The notes beneath the pieces are model-generated. The model did no database searches. It worked only from the letters and a program-made list of their open reading frames with translations, and was not told the DNA's origin. A stretch of 64,000 nt of DNA from Eledone cirrhosa (lineage: Eukaryota > Mollusca > Cephalopoda > Octopoda > Eledonidae): contig OZ024740.1 of NCBI GenBank assembly GCA_964016885.1, positions 294,836,097 to 294,900,096 of the forward strand, in the 5' to 3' direction. The position numbers were made by a program, and so were the translations under genes. Below are positions 22,139 to 33,660 of this stretch, piece after piece; the first letter of the stretch is position 1, and every line of letters begins with the position of its first letter.

Positions 22139-23392
22139 ATGTTCAGGATTGCAAGGCAGTGCATTAGAGAAAATTGTGATATCGTTGGTGAGAAGTGTGT
22201 CCAGGATGATAAAGGCGCACTTGCCTTTGCAGATGCTAAGGAAGCTGCATGGAAGAACCATTATGAAAGATTACTGAATGAAGAGAATGCATGGGAGAAA
22301 GAGACCCTACCCCAAGTGGACCCCATAGAAGACCCAGCTGCACAAGTTAGCAGTAGTGTAGTAAGTAAAGCTATTAAGGATATGAAGACAGGGAAAGCAG
22401 CAAACAACCACAGGAAACAAGTGCTATCAAATTTTGGGAAGGTTCGGTAGAAGCAGTAGATAGCTTCTGCTACCTGGGTGACCAAATTAGCTGCAGAGGT
22501 AGGTGTTCTGAAAGTACAGAAGCCACGGTGAGAAGGGGATGGAATAAGTTCAGAGAGCTATTACCACTGCTAGCTACAAAAGGCTTTCCTTCAAAATGAA
22601 AAGCAGACTGTATGTGTGCATACGAGCAGCAATGTTGCATAGTAGTAAGACATGGACGTCATGTGCAGAGGACTTGCAAAGATAGGAAAGAAATGAAGTT
22701 TGCAAGCTCTGATGGATGTGTAGTAGTAATATTCATGAATGGCAAAGCATAAATGAACTGAGAGAAACTAGGCATAAGAGGGATCAATGCAGCGTGTAGG
22801 AGAGGAGACTGCATTCGTATGGACATGTGATGCGTTTGAAAGATGAAAGTTGTATAAAAAGGTGCAGAGTGCTCAAAGTTGATGGAGGCCATGGAGTAGG
22901 AAGACCCTAGAAGACTTGGGAGCAGTTGATAAAAGCTGACCTTGCACAATTTCACCTCTCAAAGGTGATGGCAGGACAGAAATCTCTGGTGCTATGCAGT
23001 AATACAGAAGACCCGCCTCCCCATGAGCACACATACAGTATGCACCACCCTCACCACTACCCCACCCCCTTCCATTAACGCCCCACATCCTTCCTTCACA
23101 CACCCAAATACCCCCCCCCCCCAATCCACATACACTTCTCACCAAAGCGGTCGTGGTGGTGATATGACAAAAAGCGCTCAGCCCACACTGTAAAGTGGTC
23201 GTGTAGGTATCATAAGAAAAAGCACGCAGCACACACTGTAAATGTAGTTGGTGTTAGGAAGGGCTGTAGAAGCCAAGCCAAAAGCAGTTCTGTATGAGCA
23301 AGGTATGGTCACCTGGCATTTCTCACAACAGGACAACTCATCTAACTCATGCTAGCGTGGGAAAATGGACGTTAAAGGGTGATGAAGATATA
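22139..23392 (+). mobile_element. Family-A LINE, rearranged copy A2
   Basis: Begins FRIARQCIRENCDIVGEKCV and continues to IKDMKTGKAA at about 22400. It then jumps to AVDSFCYLGDQISCRG at 22450, so the entire RT catalytic core is deleted. The C-terminal part (RRLHSYGHVMRLKDESCIKR-like, GRP) is frameshifted. The 3' UTR contains two subrepeat units (about 23150-23240) and ends GGACGTTAAAGGGTGATGA. Confidence 0.85.
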
Positions 23393-23402
23393 TATATATA
23401 TC

Positions 23403-23750
23403 ATGGAGGCACATGGCTTAGTGGTTAGAGCATTGGCCTTGCAATCAAAAGGTTGTGAGTTCAATTCTCAGAAAAGGCGATGTGTTGTTTCCTTGAGCAA
23501 GGCACTTTATTTCACATTGCTCCAGTTTACTCAGCTGTAGCAATGAGATGATAGGGACTGGGGTCCCTATCATTCCACTGCAAAGTGGTCGTGGAGGTGC
23601 CACGGCAAAAAAGCACCCAGCACTCACTGTAAATGAGGTTGGTGTTAGGAAGGGCATCCAGCTGTAGAAATCAAGCCAGAATCAGTTCCCGTCCCACCCT
23701 TGCAAGCAGGGAAAAGTGGACGTAAAATGAAATGATGAAATGATGATGAT
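23403..23750 (+). mobile_element. tRNA-derived SINE with LINE-B-like tail, copy 2
   Basis: A full-length-looking copy: A-box-like TGGCTTAGTGGTTAGAG, B-box-like GGTTGTGAGTTCAATTC at 23451-23467, body GAGCAAGGCACTTTATTTC, then GTTAGGAAGGGCATCCAGC and CCCTTGCAAGCAGGGAAAAG followed by a (TGA)-rich tail. An internal RNA polymerase III promoter is implied. Confidence 0.88.
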
Positions 23751-23756
23751 ATATTA

Positions 23757-23965
23757 TATATTATGTATGGCGGTGGATTGGCAGTATCGGTAGAGGGTCG
23801 GACGCCATGCTTTCCAGCATAGTTACGTCCCTTTACGATCTGAGTTCAAATCCCGCCGAGGTTGACTTTGCCTTTCATCCTTACAGGGTCGATAAAATAA
23901 AGTACCAGTAATGCACTGGATGATTGCTGGCCTTATGCCTAAAGTAGAAACAATTATATATTATG
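23757..23965 (+). mobile_element. tRNA-derived SINE, short family, copy 1
   Basis: Head GGCGGTGGATTGGCAGTATC with TCGGTAGAGGGTCGGACGCC, and B-box-like GAGTTCAAATCCCGCC. These are followed by TTGACTTTGCCTTTCATCC, GGGTCGATAAAATAAAGTAC and a short tail GTAGAAACAATTAT. Matches the copies at 60225-60405 and 60675-60862. Confidence 0.85.
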
Positions 23966-24109
23966 TATATATATTTCAGGTTGAGTGTCTCTGTAGAAGC
24001 TCTTGTTTGCAAGTGTATTTTGTATTTTTTGTAAATTATTTTGGAGAATTGCTGTTTTTTTATAAACACACCCAGAAAAATCCACATATGCAAACCTTTT
24101 TTGTTTTTA

Positions 24110-24560
24110 CTGTTTTATCAGGGAGGAAAGAGAAGTGCCCATGATTCCTTTTCAGGGCTTCTAACATTAGTGGGAAGGAAGAAAAAAAAAAGTATCCCCA
24201 CACTGGAGACGAGGCCTCAATGCTTGCAACAGAAGAAATTCTACTAAACGTACCTAAGGGTCATGCGGTGGTGTTCAACTGGGTGACAGATTAAGAGGTC
24301 ATGTGCTGGTACTAAACTGGGCGACGGATTAAGTCTGTCATTCAAGTAGGCCACAGTGAGATTAAAACTTAGAATGTAAAGAGCTGGAACAAATAGCACA
24401 AGATACCCAACACTAACAATTCCAATTCATTACCCTGGACTAGCATTTTATTCTATCAACCTCTGAATGAAAGAAAGGCAAAGTTCACTATAGTAGTCTT
24501 TGAGCACAGACAGCAGGAACAAACAGCTTAAGGCATTTTGGATCAACACTCATTTTGCTG
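24110..24560 (-). mobile_element. Degenerate SINE fragments
   Basis: 24110-24430 resembles the 13800-14090 element (repeated CTGGGCGACGGATTAAG motifs and a region rich in CAC/GTG). 24450-24560 carries a reversed GTCGATAAA-type block (TATCAACCTCTGAATGAAAG, GGCAAAGTTCACTATAG). Both are decayed. Confidence 0.45.
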
Positions 24561-24954
24561 CTTTAAACACACACAAAGTCTTATAGTTGTATAACACAAG
24601 CACGTGTGTGTGTGTGTGTGCATGATAAATACAAGCTTGTAAGTCCATTTACCTTGATAAAGCAGAAGTTAGCTTTACAAGCCTCATGATAGGGGGTCCC
24701 TATTGAGGCAATGTGTTATGGCTGGATGACCTTGGTGCCAACTCTTACAACATGCAGAGATACAAACATACCTATTCTACATAGCATGTGATATATAGTG
24801 TTGGTGCCACAATAAAACACACCCAGTAAACTATATAAAGTTGTTGGTGTTAGGAAGGGTTTACAGCCATATAAACCAAGGAGACTTCAGTCATGGCATG
24901 GCAACCTCTCCAGTGCTTGTGCCACAAAAATACACCCAGTACACCTTATAAGGT

Positions 24955-25570
24955 GGTTGGTGATAGAAAGGGCATCCAGTTGTAGAAGCATGTCCATATC
25001 AACATAGTCTCCTCTCCTGCACACTACTTCTGATTCCTCTTACACCCAGAATCACCCTCAGTTCATCCAAGCTTTGTCATTCTCGCACTGAAGCATGCTT
25101 GCCTCTGCATCCACTGCCCATGTCTCACTACCATGCAGCATGGCACTTTGCACACAGGCAACATACAGCCGACCTTTCATTTATAGGGAGAAACATTTTG
25201 TTGATAGGCGTAGCAGTTCTCTAAACTTCTTCCATTCTGTCCTTATTCTAGCTACTAAGTTCTCCAAACACTTCCTCCACTGTTGATTATATCACCTAGG
25301 TAGCAGAAACTATCAACCATTTCTATGGGTCCTTTCTGGAATAGGAAAAGGTTTATATTATTTATTTTATAATTGGCAGTCTTACTACCAATTGACCCTG
25401 AACATCTATTACATACAAAGTCTTCCTTTTCTGTTGACATTGATATATATATATGATTACATTTCACGGTCTGTTTTTCTATTTTAAATACAATTTTCGT
25501 CACTGTGTTTGACTGCACATTATCATTATCATCAGTTTGACATCCATTTTTCCATGCTATATATAACACA
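24955..25570 (-). mobile_element. LINE fragment, C-terminal half
   Basis: The minus strand has FVCNRCSGSIGSK (end of the PHD-like finger), then IEMVDSFCYLGDIINSGG, and through frameshifts the KGRLYVACVQSAMLHGSETWAVDAEAS and RVILGVRGIRSSVQERRLC segments. It lacks the C-terminal tail. 24780-24990 alongside it holds UTR subrepeats and the GTTAGGAAGGGTTTACAGCC module. Confidence 0.72.
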
Positions 25571-25654
25571 AACTTATTTCACTCTGTTATTTGATTCCAT
25601 GTTATCATTATCATCACTTATTAACATCCATTTTTCCATGCTGGTACTTAAGGT

Positions 25655-25985
25655 GGCGAAATGGCAGAGTTGTTAGAATATCAGATAGAATACTCTGCAG
25701 TATTTGTTTCTGCTCTGTGTTTAAATCCTGCCGAGGTCAACTTTGTTTTCTATCCTTTCGAGGTCGATAAAAAAAGTAGCAATCTAATACGGGAGTAGAT
25801 TCTTCCTATATATCTCTTTCTCACTTCCTCCCTCGCTCTCTCTATCCTTCTCTAGAAGAAATATGCTGTGTTCAGACTTGGAGAGGGATGGGCTCCACCA
25901 GGTTTAAAATGCCCTAGAAACGCCACTATGGCATCCTTATGACACCATCAGGAGGTACAGGACCATTCATGCATAGTACTTAAAT
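25655..25985 (+). mobile_element. tRNA-derived SINE, long family, copy 3
   Basis: Head GGTGGCGAAATGGCAGAGTT, then B-box-like TGTTTAAATCCTGCCGAGG, followed by CTTTGTTTTCTATCCTTTCG, GGTCGATAAAAAAAGTAGC, GATTCTTCCTATATATCTC, a CT-rich body and the CACCATCAGGAGGTACAGG end. It is the clearest full-length member with 56825-57190. Confidence 0.85.
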
Positions 25986-26039
25986 AAAAACCCTTGTCCT
26001 CAAAGACAGGTGGAGTGGGGGCATGTCTCATATACATTT

Positions 26040-26195
26040 TGGTTTCGGTAGTGTTTCTATGAGTCAATTTTACTGTGGCACCAACACGTCCTTGAAATGA
26101 CTGAAAAGTACCTGCAATCCTTTTATGGGGGGCATGTTTCCTATATCAAGATGCCCTTCCTGACAGCAACCACTTTACACCCACATGTATATGTG
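26040..26195 (-). repeat. LINE/SINE 3' UTR module fragment
   Basis: Carries CAAGATGCCCTTCCTGACAGCAACC and an upstream GGCACCAACACG unit, i.e. the reversed GGAAGGGCATC module. Too short to assign to a family. Confidence 0.5.
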
Positions 26196-29100
26196 CATGT
26201 CTCAAGTGTTGTTTGTTACATAATTTAGAAAGAAAATCTGCCAAAAATGGAAGTAATTCCAGACTTTGGTCTGACACAACATTTTTGAAAGTATTATTTG
26301 ACAGTTTGACTGATTTAGTCCTTAGTGCATATGTACAAAGAAATTCCATCCGGGCAAAATGTTTTAGAATTAGTCGTAACAAAAGCATTCCTACTGCGAT
26401 TGTCTTGCTTTTTAAAAAGGGATCTACCGTGTTCAGTATTTTTCCACTATATACTGAAATCATATAATAGGACTGCATCAATCCTAACATCGATATCTAA
26501 CCAATACTCATGAATATTGTATAAACATTTTTTTGAACAATACTGCATGCTCTTAGCGCGTGCGCAAAATCAAACCGAATCAGACCGCCAAGTAATTTTC
26601 AAAATTTGTTTCTCACTGTTAAGTCCGAGATTCCACACACTCCAAAAGAAAATAACAAAACAAAAAACTTACTTTCTATTTTATACTCCAAGACGAGGTC
26701 GGAGGGATTAATAAATATTTTTCTGAGCTGAATCGTAAATCTCCGATGTTTAAAAACACAGAAATCCAAAGAAATTTACGAAAAAAACAACAACAACGAA
26801 CAAAACAAAAACAAACAGTTGGTGGTACTTCTTACGAAACTCCGCCTATATTGGAAGAGTCGTTAGAGCAGGACAAAATACCTTTCTGTATTTGTTCTGG
26901 CTCTATGCTGAAAACCAACTTTGCCTTTCAGTTTTTTGTTCAAGATCTTAGCATTTTGAGTTCCAATGCAGCTGTTAACAGTTGCAAGTATTTGGGCCAG
27001 GTCTGTGGTTAGAGGATGCTTTCTTTCCTCCCACAATTTCAGAGGATGCGAAAAGGGTGATGGAAGCTGTCTTTCTCTCCCTGACTAAATATAAAAAAAC
27101 AAAAACAAAAGAAATCCTAAAGATAATGTGTTCCGGGATCTGTGTGTGTGCGCGTGCTTCAGTAAGAACTTCGATTTTGTGAATCTTCAGACTTCTGAAC
27201 TGAAACCAAAGTAAAACTCTAAACTCTTTTTTTAAAGATGAAATAGATAATCTAAAAAAATTATTCTAATTAATTTTTTAATTACAAGAGCAACCGGGTT
27301 GAGTTTCTGTGATAAATTCAGTAAGCCGGTTCGTACATCTGAGATAAGGAAGAATTTAAAACTAAGTTGTTGTTATTTTCCCCCGGCATATCTAATTCAA
27401 TATTTTATAATTCGAATTTCAAATTCTGTCGGAATTTATTGTTTTACCAGTAAATAATATAATGCGTCGCGGTCACAATATATTAATAGTAAGACAAAAG
27501 AAATCGTTATTTTTAACTTATTTAAAATTATAATTTGCTAAATAAATGTATCGTAACAAAATACAGTTAATGTGTTTGGGAAAATAGATGTTTAAAGTAG
27601 GGAAACACAAACCAGAACCAAAACATAGTACCGGAAATAATTATCAATAAAGCATGTTTCAGGTATTTAATTTTCAAGTAGATTTGTTTGAGAAAAACTA
27701 TATTAAAATCATTTCAAACGTAAAATTACTGAGTTCATTTTGATTTATGGTTCAATGCAATATTAATAAAATTATAAAACTAACTAAAAATACCCCCTCT
27801 TACAAGCATACAGAAAACCAAATGATTTATAATATATAGCAATTTGTAGATTACAGAGTAAATAAAAGGAATAAAGCGATAAATGTGAAGTTACTGGTCA
27901 AGTGGTGCAGATTCATTATAAATGAATTGTGGATGGCTGCACGTGGGATGTTACAATTTTATTTTTTTTAAAATCCCCCCAACAACAAATCTTTTCCCAC
28001 AAGAAACATGTAAACTTCCTTCCCTATGGATTATCCATAGTTTAATCTAAGCTGGAAATATAAAAAGTTAATAAAAAACTTCCTTCAACACAATAGATTT
28101 GTTAGCTTACCTTTCTAATATGAATTGAGTCGGCCATGAAAATTAATATAAACCAATAAAAAAGAAGCTTTTATCCATTATTAAAAACTGACCAATCAAA
28201 CTTCACGATTCTCATTATATCTGGTAAAATATGGACAACTGGCAAAAAGATATAATATATTTTACTCTCATATATAAATCCTTCCTTCTTGTTTTGCAGG
28301 TAATTTCTGTATACTTAATTATCTAAATAGTGCATATTTGTTTACTTAATATTTTTTTTCCTGAATGTGAACAAATATTTGTAGATTACATTTTATTTTG
28401 CTTGTTTCGAACAAAAACCGGTGTCAAGTGTTTAACTTCCATCTGCATCGTCTTTATTTTCTAAAAATGTCAATTAGTTATATTTCTAAAACTAATTTTA
28501 TCATATGTGAGAGATCCTGTCGTTTCTGAAAGCTTATAACTTGTATAAAATTCTTCCAAAATATTCACATTGTATTTATTTCTCGACAGAATTGTTGAAA
28601 ATTGTAAATATTGATACATTTATAAGCAGGAAGTACAAGTTCCGTTTTGTTGACATTTGTATTTCTCAAACCTTCCTTAAATATATAATTAGTATATTAC
28701 AAATGTAATTACTTCACTCCAAAACTAAGTTAATAATAATCTGAGTAATTCACATTATTGGATATATTTATTACTTTTCAATCACTTTAACAGTTGAACG
28801 TGTTACTGCTCAGATTCGCTTTTCGTTTGATACCAAACAATTTCGCTTTTTACACTTTTATGTCTACCTACAATAGCTACAGAGCTTCTCTATGGTCGCT
28901 CAACCTGCTACAAATAGCAGCCGAATATCGCCCAAATACTTCCTTACTGTTTAAAAAAAAGGAAGTATACATTAGGTAATGCCACCCCACTTAAAAGAAA
29001 GTAGTCACTGCTGGAATGTCTGATTTCGGACCAAATTACGATAACATTGTATAGAAGATGCAGAATTTCTTAAATGTTCAAGCAACAAATGCTACAGTTT

Positions 29101-29700
29101 AAATCACCTACCCAACTCTTAAAAAAAATATTTATGAGGAAGATGGAAAAAATCAATTACTGAAATACTTTTAAAACATTTATTAGAAAGATTGAAGTCA
29201 AGTGAAATTGTTTGGGTGAATGCAAAACTTAGGTGAGGTGCGAATCTGGACAAGCACCGAACTTTTTTTTTTTCATCTACTTTAGTGTTTGATTGATTAT
29301 TGAGTTTCGATGAAGGAGACTCCTTATTAGAGCTCCAAATAAGATAACAAATCTATCTCGATAGATTCATTGAATTAAGTTTATAGTTAGTGTTAGAGTT
29401 CTCACGGTGGTTCGTGTGTGTTTGTTTGAGCATGACATGCGAAATGAATACGGTGAATGCTACGAAATATTTTTTATTTTCTTATATCATGTTCCACTGT
29501 TAATGATGCTATGAAGAAATTGATAACAATACACAGCAGTTTACGAACTGAGGTATTGTCCTATGTGCGCATACTAAAAAAAAAACTAATATTTTAAGCA
29601 AAATAAAAAATAAAATCGTAAACAAACAACAAAACGTACATAGTTTTTGTATACCATGCTGCTACTTAAAATAGAAAAACAAACACTTTTAAATGTAATG
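26196..29700. other. Mostly unique AT-rich region, candidate promoter interval
   Basis: About 3.5 kb without recognisable LINE or SINE copies, unlike both flanks. It lies between the divergent TADA3 and PIGV genes. It contains one GC-rich NRF1-like site (26555-26566). No exon with convincing similarity to PIGV or TADA3 was found. Several open frames start with non-ATG codons and look like chance frames. Confidence 0.4.
26555..26566. promoter_or_regulatory. Candidate NRF1-type site
   Basis: AGCGCGTGCGCA; the reverse strand reads TGCGCACGCGCT, which fits the animal NRF1 consensus YGCGCAYGCGCR at all but the last position. Such sites are common in TATA-less housekeeping promoters. It stands alone in AT-rich sequence. 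Its link to TADA3 or PIGV is inference only. Confidence 0.35.
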
Positions 29701-29889
29701 TGTGTGTGTGTATATATATAAAAAATAGTAAGACCGCTGATTTATATCACATATATATATATACACACCCACCCACATATATTTACATATGACGGGCTTC
29801 TGCACTTTCCGTCAAACAATTGTGTGTGTGTTTATACCAATATTTGTGTCTTTGGCATAGCAGAAAATCCCTTCCGACCCTTTGACAAT

Positions 29890-30555
29890 TGTAAAATGGC
29901 TGGATGCCCTTCCTATCGCTAACCACTTTACAGAGTGTACTGGGTGCATTTATCGTGTAGATAACCACAAGGTTGTCGTGCTCCTGATGAAACTAAAGAG
30001 TCCTCGGACTCTTTTTGGCATGGTTTCTAAAGCAGGGTGTCCTGCTTATTGCGAAACATCTCACAGGAAGTACTAGGTACATTATTTATGGCACAAGAGT
30101 ATGTCATGGGTGTATGTCAAATGTAGGGTGGTAGTGGGATTCGACAGAGTGATTAGTGGGAGGTGATAGGTGAACAGTTATTAAGGGGTTATAGAGTTTT
30201 AGTGTGGAGGTGATCCTGGATAATTTTAGGGTGATGCTGAGAATAGTTATGTGTATGGTGGGAGTGATAATGGGGAGGCATGAATGGGTGAGGTGTCAAT
30301 GATAGAATATCTACTAAGGAGTGAGACTGGAAGGTTGTGGGAAACATGGATGGGTCAAGTCAGGTCACATTTTGTGCTGGTAGAAAGGTCTTCACCAGCA
30401 AAGCATGTCCCCATTCAGGTGGTCCTTTGTCATCTCTATTGTGAGGTCCGGCTTCTAAAGGTCGTTCTTCACTCCCTCATCCCTGTCTTCCTAGGTCTGC
30501 CTCTTCGATGGGTTCCAATCACTGAGATTTCTCTGGACTTCTATATCCCTTTTGT
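29890..30555 (-). mobile_element. Family-B-like LINE 3' fragment
   Basis: On the minus strand (about 30540-30425) there is a broken GRRPRKT..GV..DL-type segment, then ITKDHL, corresponding to GRPRKTWAEVVRADLRSLKL in the 34.5-kb copy. Downstream (30420-29890) is a 3' UTR ending with the reversed GATGCCCTTCCTATCGCTAACC module. It is heavily decayed. A 9-bp perfect hairpin (AAAGAGTCC/GGACTCTTT) lies at about 29995-30014. Confidence 0.55.
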
Positions 30556-30574
30556 TACCAACCTGGCCAAAACT

Positions 30575-30733
30575 GGTTCTGATTCTAGGAAATAAAGTCA
30601 CCCATTTTAAAGGTTTCCAATTTAAATTAAAATCTTCCAACATAATTTTATACAAGAACCTTACATTAAGTTACTGTCTTTGTAATGAAATATTTAATAA
30701 TTTTAATTGATCCCTCAAAATTCTTCATTAATT
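30575..30733. repeat. Unclassified dispersed repeat, copy 2
   Basis: Matches 17005-17165 in the same orientation (CACCCATTTTA, AATTAAAATCTTCCA, AAGAACCTTACATTAAGTTAC, TCAAAATTCTTCATT). Here it directly precedes the CR1-like fragment, so it could be part of that element. Confidence 0.75.
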
Positions 30734-30789
30734 AATTGGAATAGAGTGTATTTCATTAGAAATGCAGTTGTGAAAGGGATATACAAAAT

Positions 30790-31232
30790 TATATACAATT
30801 ATTATGAAAGCCGGCTGCAGAAGCTGAACCTCTTCTCCTTGGAGCCACAACGGCTAAGAGGCGATCTCATTTTGGCTTACAATCTCTTCAATGGCCATTA
30901 CGATCTCCCTCAAGATCTCCTATTCACTCCGGCAAGATCAAGATCTCCTATTCACTACGTGGACATGGCAAAAAGCTTTTTCACCACCGCTTTCGCCTAA
31001 ATAGATGGAAAGCTGCTTTCTCGATCCGCATCTCTGGACCCTGGAATCGGCTTCCAGAAGTAGTAGTCAACACGTCAACCATGCAACAATTCAAGGCGAA
31101 ATTGGACCTGTGTTGGACCACTGTGTTTTGGACTGTGTAAATTTTGCCCCCCTCCCCTCCTTACATGGCACCTGAAGCATCTATGTTTTAATTTCTGCCA
31201 AATATATTGAATTGAATTGAATTGAATACAAC
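30790..31232 (+). mobile_element. CR1-type LINE 3' end
   Basis: Frames give YESRLQKLNLFSLEPQRLRG then DLILAYNLFNGHYDL. After a frameshift, RGHGKKLFHHRFRLNRWKAA is followed by FSIRISGPWNRLPEVVV and MQQFKAKLDL. This is the classic CR1 C-terminus (RL..L.L.SLE.RR.RGDLI..Y....G, FF..R....WN.LP..VV......FK..LD). The copy ends in a microsatellite tail GAATTGAATTGAATTGAA, typical of CR1 3' ends. A 24-bp internal duplication (AAGATCTCCTATTCACT) caused the frameshift at about 30910-30960. Confidence 0.85.
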
Positions 31233-31520
31233 TGTCATTTTTTATTCACATACACACACATAATCCACGAACTAAAAATATAACTGACAATTGTTATAGT
31301 GTTGGTTTTAATCCTTCCATGGGTTAGAGGAGGGCAGATAGGTAGCATCAATTGCAAGTAAAGATAGGCTGGTAGTGAGCTGAATCTATCACTCAAGATT
31401 CATTTTACAATAGTATGTCATTCATGAAAAGGGCATAAATATCACTGCCTGTGTTTCCCTTTGTGCCCAAATCAGAAAACATTATCAATACATACTATTA
31501 TCAAATATGGGTGGTTTGAT

Positions 31521-31701
31521 TTAACCCTTTAGCATTTACATTACTCTATATTTACTATTGTATTTTCATGATAAACACTTTATCTCACATAATATCGAAT
31601 CTATAAGATTTTGATACTATTTATTTTGAGAACAATACCTTAACATACGCATGAGCAGCTAGTTATGAACTGAAAGAGGTGAGAGAATGTTAAAGGGTTA
31701 A
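31521..31701 (+). mobile_element. piggyBac-like MITE, copy 2
   Basis: TTAA at both ends (31521-31524 and 31698-31701). The termini are CCCTTTAGCATTTAC and the reverse complement of ...TGTTAAAGGG. The interior matches copy 1 at 796-1008 read on the minus strand (TTTATCTCACA, AATATCGAATCTAT, TTTTGAGAACAATACCTTAA). It is 32 bp shorter than copy 1, mainly near the right end. Confidence 0.8.
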
Positions 31702-31744
31702 CTAAATCTTTCACTGAGGCTTCATAGTCTTAAAATATTATTTT

Positions 31745-31950
31745 AGTCTGAGGATAATATGCAGGGGATACAGAGTGATAGAGAGGCAGTGAGAAAGAGA
31801 TATGGAGGAAGAATCAACCCCAGTATGAGACTGGTTCTATTTTTTCGACCTCGAAAGAATGAAAGGCAAATTTGCCCTTGATAGGTTTAGAATTCAGAGA
31901 ACCAGAATGAATACAACAAAACATTCTATCTGAACCTATAGGAACAATGA
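31745..31950 (-). mobile_element. tRNA-derived SINE, long family, fragment
   Basis: Minus-strand copy with a GA-rich body (reversed CT-rich body), AGGAAGAATCAACCCCAGTA, and the reversed TTTTCGACCTCGAAAGAATG block, then a decayed head (GGTTCTCTGAATTCTAAACC). Confidence 0.65.
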
Positions 31951-31954
31951 GATA

Positions 31955-32289
31955 ATCATCATCATCATCATAATTTTACGTCCGCTTTTCCCTGCTTGCA
32001 AGGGTGGGACGGGAACTGATTCTGGCTTGATTTCTAAGGCTGGATGCCCTTCCTAACACCAACGTCATTTACAGTGAGTGCTGGGTCCTTTTTTCCCCGT
32101 GGCGCCTACACGTCCACTTTACAGTGTGGGCTAGGTGCTTTTTTTCCGTGGCACCTCCACGACCACTTTGCAGTGGAATGATAGGGACTCCAGTCCTATC
32201 ATCTCATTTCTACAGCTGAGAAAACTGGAGCAATGTGAAATAAAATGTCTTGCTCAAGGAAGCAACACATCACCCGGTCCAAGAATTGT
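31955..32289 (-). mobile_element. tRNA-derived SINE with LINE-B-like tail, copy 3
   Basis: Same structure as 12238-12627, beginning with the reversed (TGA)n tail and ACGTCCGCTTTTCCCTGCTTG. The tRNA-like head is truncated after the region reading ACCGGGTGATGTGTTGCTTC on the minus strand. Confidence 0.85.
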
Positions 32290-32700
32290 TAATGTTAAAT
32301 AAAATACCAATCAAGTATTGGGATTGATATAATTGGTTATGTCCTCCATATTTCAGGCCTTGTGCTTATGCTAGAATTCAGTATTTCTTCTTACAACATG
32401 TAGCAGTCATACAAGGTCGAAATTTTCCCTACACTGCCTTGATATCTAAGTTAAGGCATTTACAATACACACATCTGGGTATTGTAAATGCTTTGTATAT
32501 CCCAGTTTTAGAATAGGTACACCATATCTTGCATGTTATAAGGGGCAACTAGATAAATTGTCACCAGGAAGAGTATCCAGTTGTAAAACATTTTTCAAAT
32601 CATCATGTCTAACCCATGTCAGCATGGAAAAGTGGATGTAAAAACAATGACCATGATTATGACATCCCAAATTATATTTGAAATTATCCATGGAAGATGT
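32290..32700. other. Intergenic, SINE-like debris and a perfect hairpin
   Basis: A 13-bp perfect inverted repeat lies at 32456-32468 and 32479-32491 with a 10-nt loop. A LINE-A-like terminal (GTCAGCATGGAAAAGTGGATG) lies at about 32612-32640. Nothing else is recognised. Confidence 0.5.
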
Positions 32701-33660
32701 CAGTCACTACCAGCTTAGGTCTACTGACCTTAGATTCTGTCAATCACTACCAGCTTAGATCTACTGACCTTAGTTTCTGTCAATCACTATCAGCTTAGGT
32801 CTACTGACCTTAGATTCTGTCAATCACTACCAGCTTAGATCTACTGGCTTTAGTTTCTGTCAATCACTACCAGCTTAGATCTACTGGCTTTAGTTTCTGT
32901 CAATCACTACCAGCTTAGGTCTACTGGCCTTAGTTTCTGTCAATCACTACCAGCTTAGGTCTACTGGCTTTAGATTCTGTCAATCACTACCAGCTTAGAT
33001 CTACTGGCTTTAGTTTCTGTCAATCACTACCAGCTTAGATCTACTGGCTTTAGTTTCTGTCAATCACTACCAGCTTAGATCTACTGGCTTTAGTTTCTGT
33101 CAATCACTACCAGCTTAGATCTACTGGCCTTAGTTTCTATCAATCACTACCAGCTTAGATCTACTGGCTTTAGTTTCTGTCAATCACTACCAGCTTAGAT
33201 CTACTGGCCTTAGTTTCTGTCAATCACTACCAGCTTAGATCTACTGGCTTTAGTTTCTGTCAATCACTACCAGCTTAGATCTACTGGCCTTAGTTTCTAT
33301 CAATCACTACCAGCTTAGATCTACTGGCTTTAGTTTCTGTCAATCACTACCAGCTTAGATCTACTGGCCTTAGTTTCTGTCAATCACTACCAGCTTAGGT
33401 CTACTGGCCTTAGTTTCTGTCAATCACTACCAGCTTAGGTCTACTGGCCTTAGTTTCTGTCAATCACTACCAGCTTAGGTCTACTGACCTTAGTTTCTGT
33501 CAATCACTACCAGCTTAGGTCTACTGGCCTTAGTTTCTGTCAATCACTACCAGCTTAGGTCTACTGGCCTTAGTTTCTGTCAATCACTACCAGCTTAGAT
33601 CTACTGACCTTAGTGTCTGTCAATCACTACCAGCTTAGGTCTACTGGCCTTAGTTTCTAT
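32701..33660. repeat. Minisatellite: 24 exact-length copies of a 40-bp unit
   Basis: The unit is CAATCACTACCAGCTTAG-(A/G)-TCTACTG-(G/A)C(T/C)TTAG(T/A)TTCTGT. All 24 copies are 40 bp with no length change, so the array is exactly 960 bp. Variants are at a few fixed positions: unit 1 CAGTCACT, unit 3 ACTAT, and units 11, 15 and 24 end in CTAT. A 40-bp unit shifts frame every copy, so no protein repeat is implied. Confidence 0.98.

Noticed and set aside
23757..23880. Possible tRNA gene
   Set aside because: B-box-like sequence is present, but the cloverleaf is imperfect and the sequence continues into a SINE body repeated elsewhere.
28794..28979. Open frame MNVLLLRFAF as a possible PIGV N-terminal exon
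   Set aside because: It starts with TTG rather than ATG, lacks the expected CR-LTL-LQ pattern and has no suitable phase-0 donor.
29983..30016. Second hammerhead (CTGATGA near a strong hairpin)
   Set aside because: No GAAA core follows the hairpin and flanking stems do not pair.
32701..33660. CRISPR-like array
   Set aside because: Units are contiguous with no unique spacers; it is a minisatellite in an animal genome.
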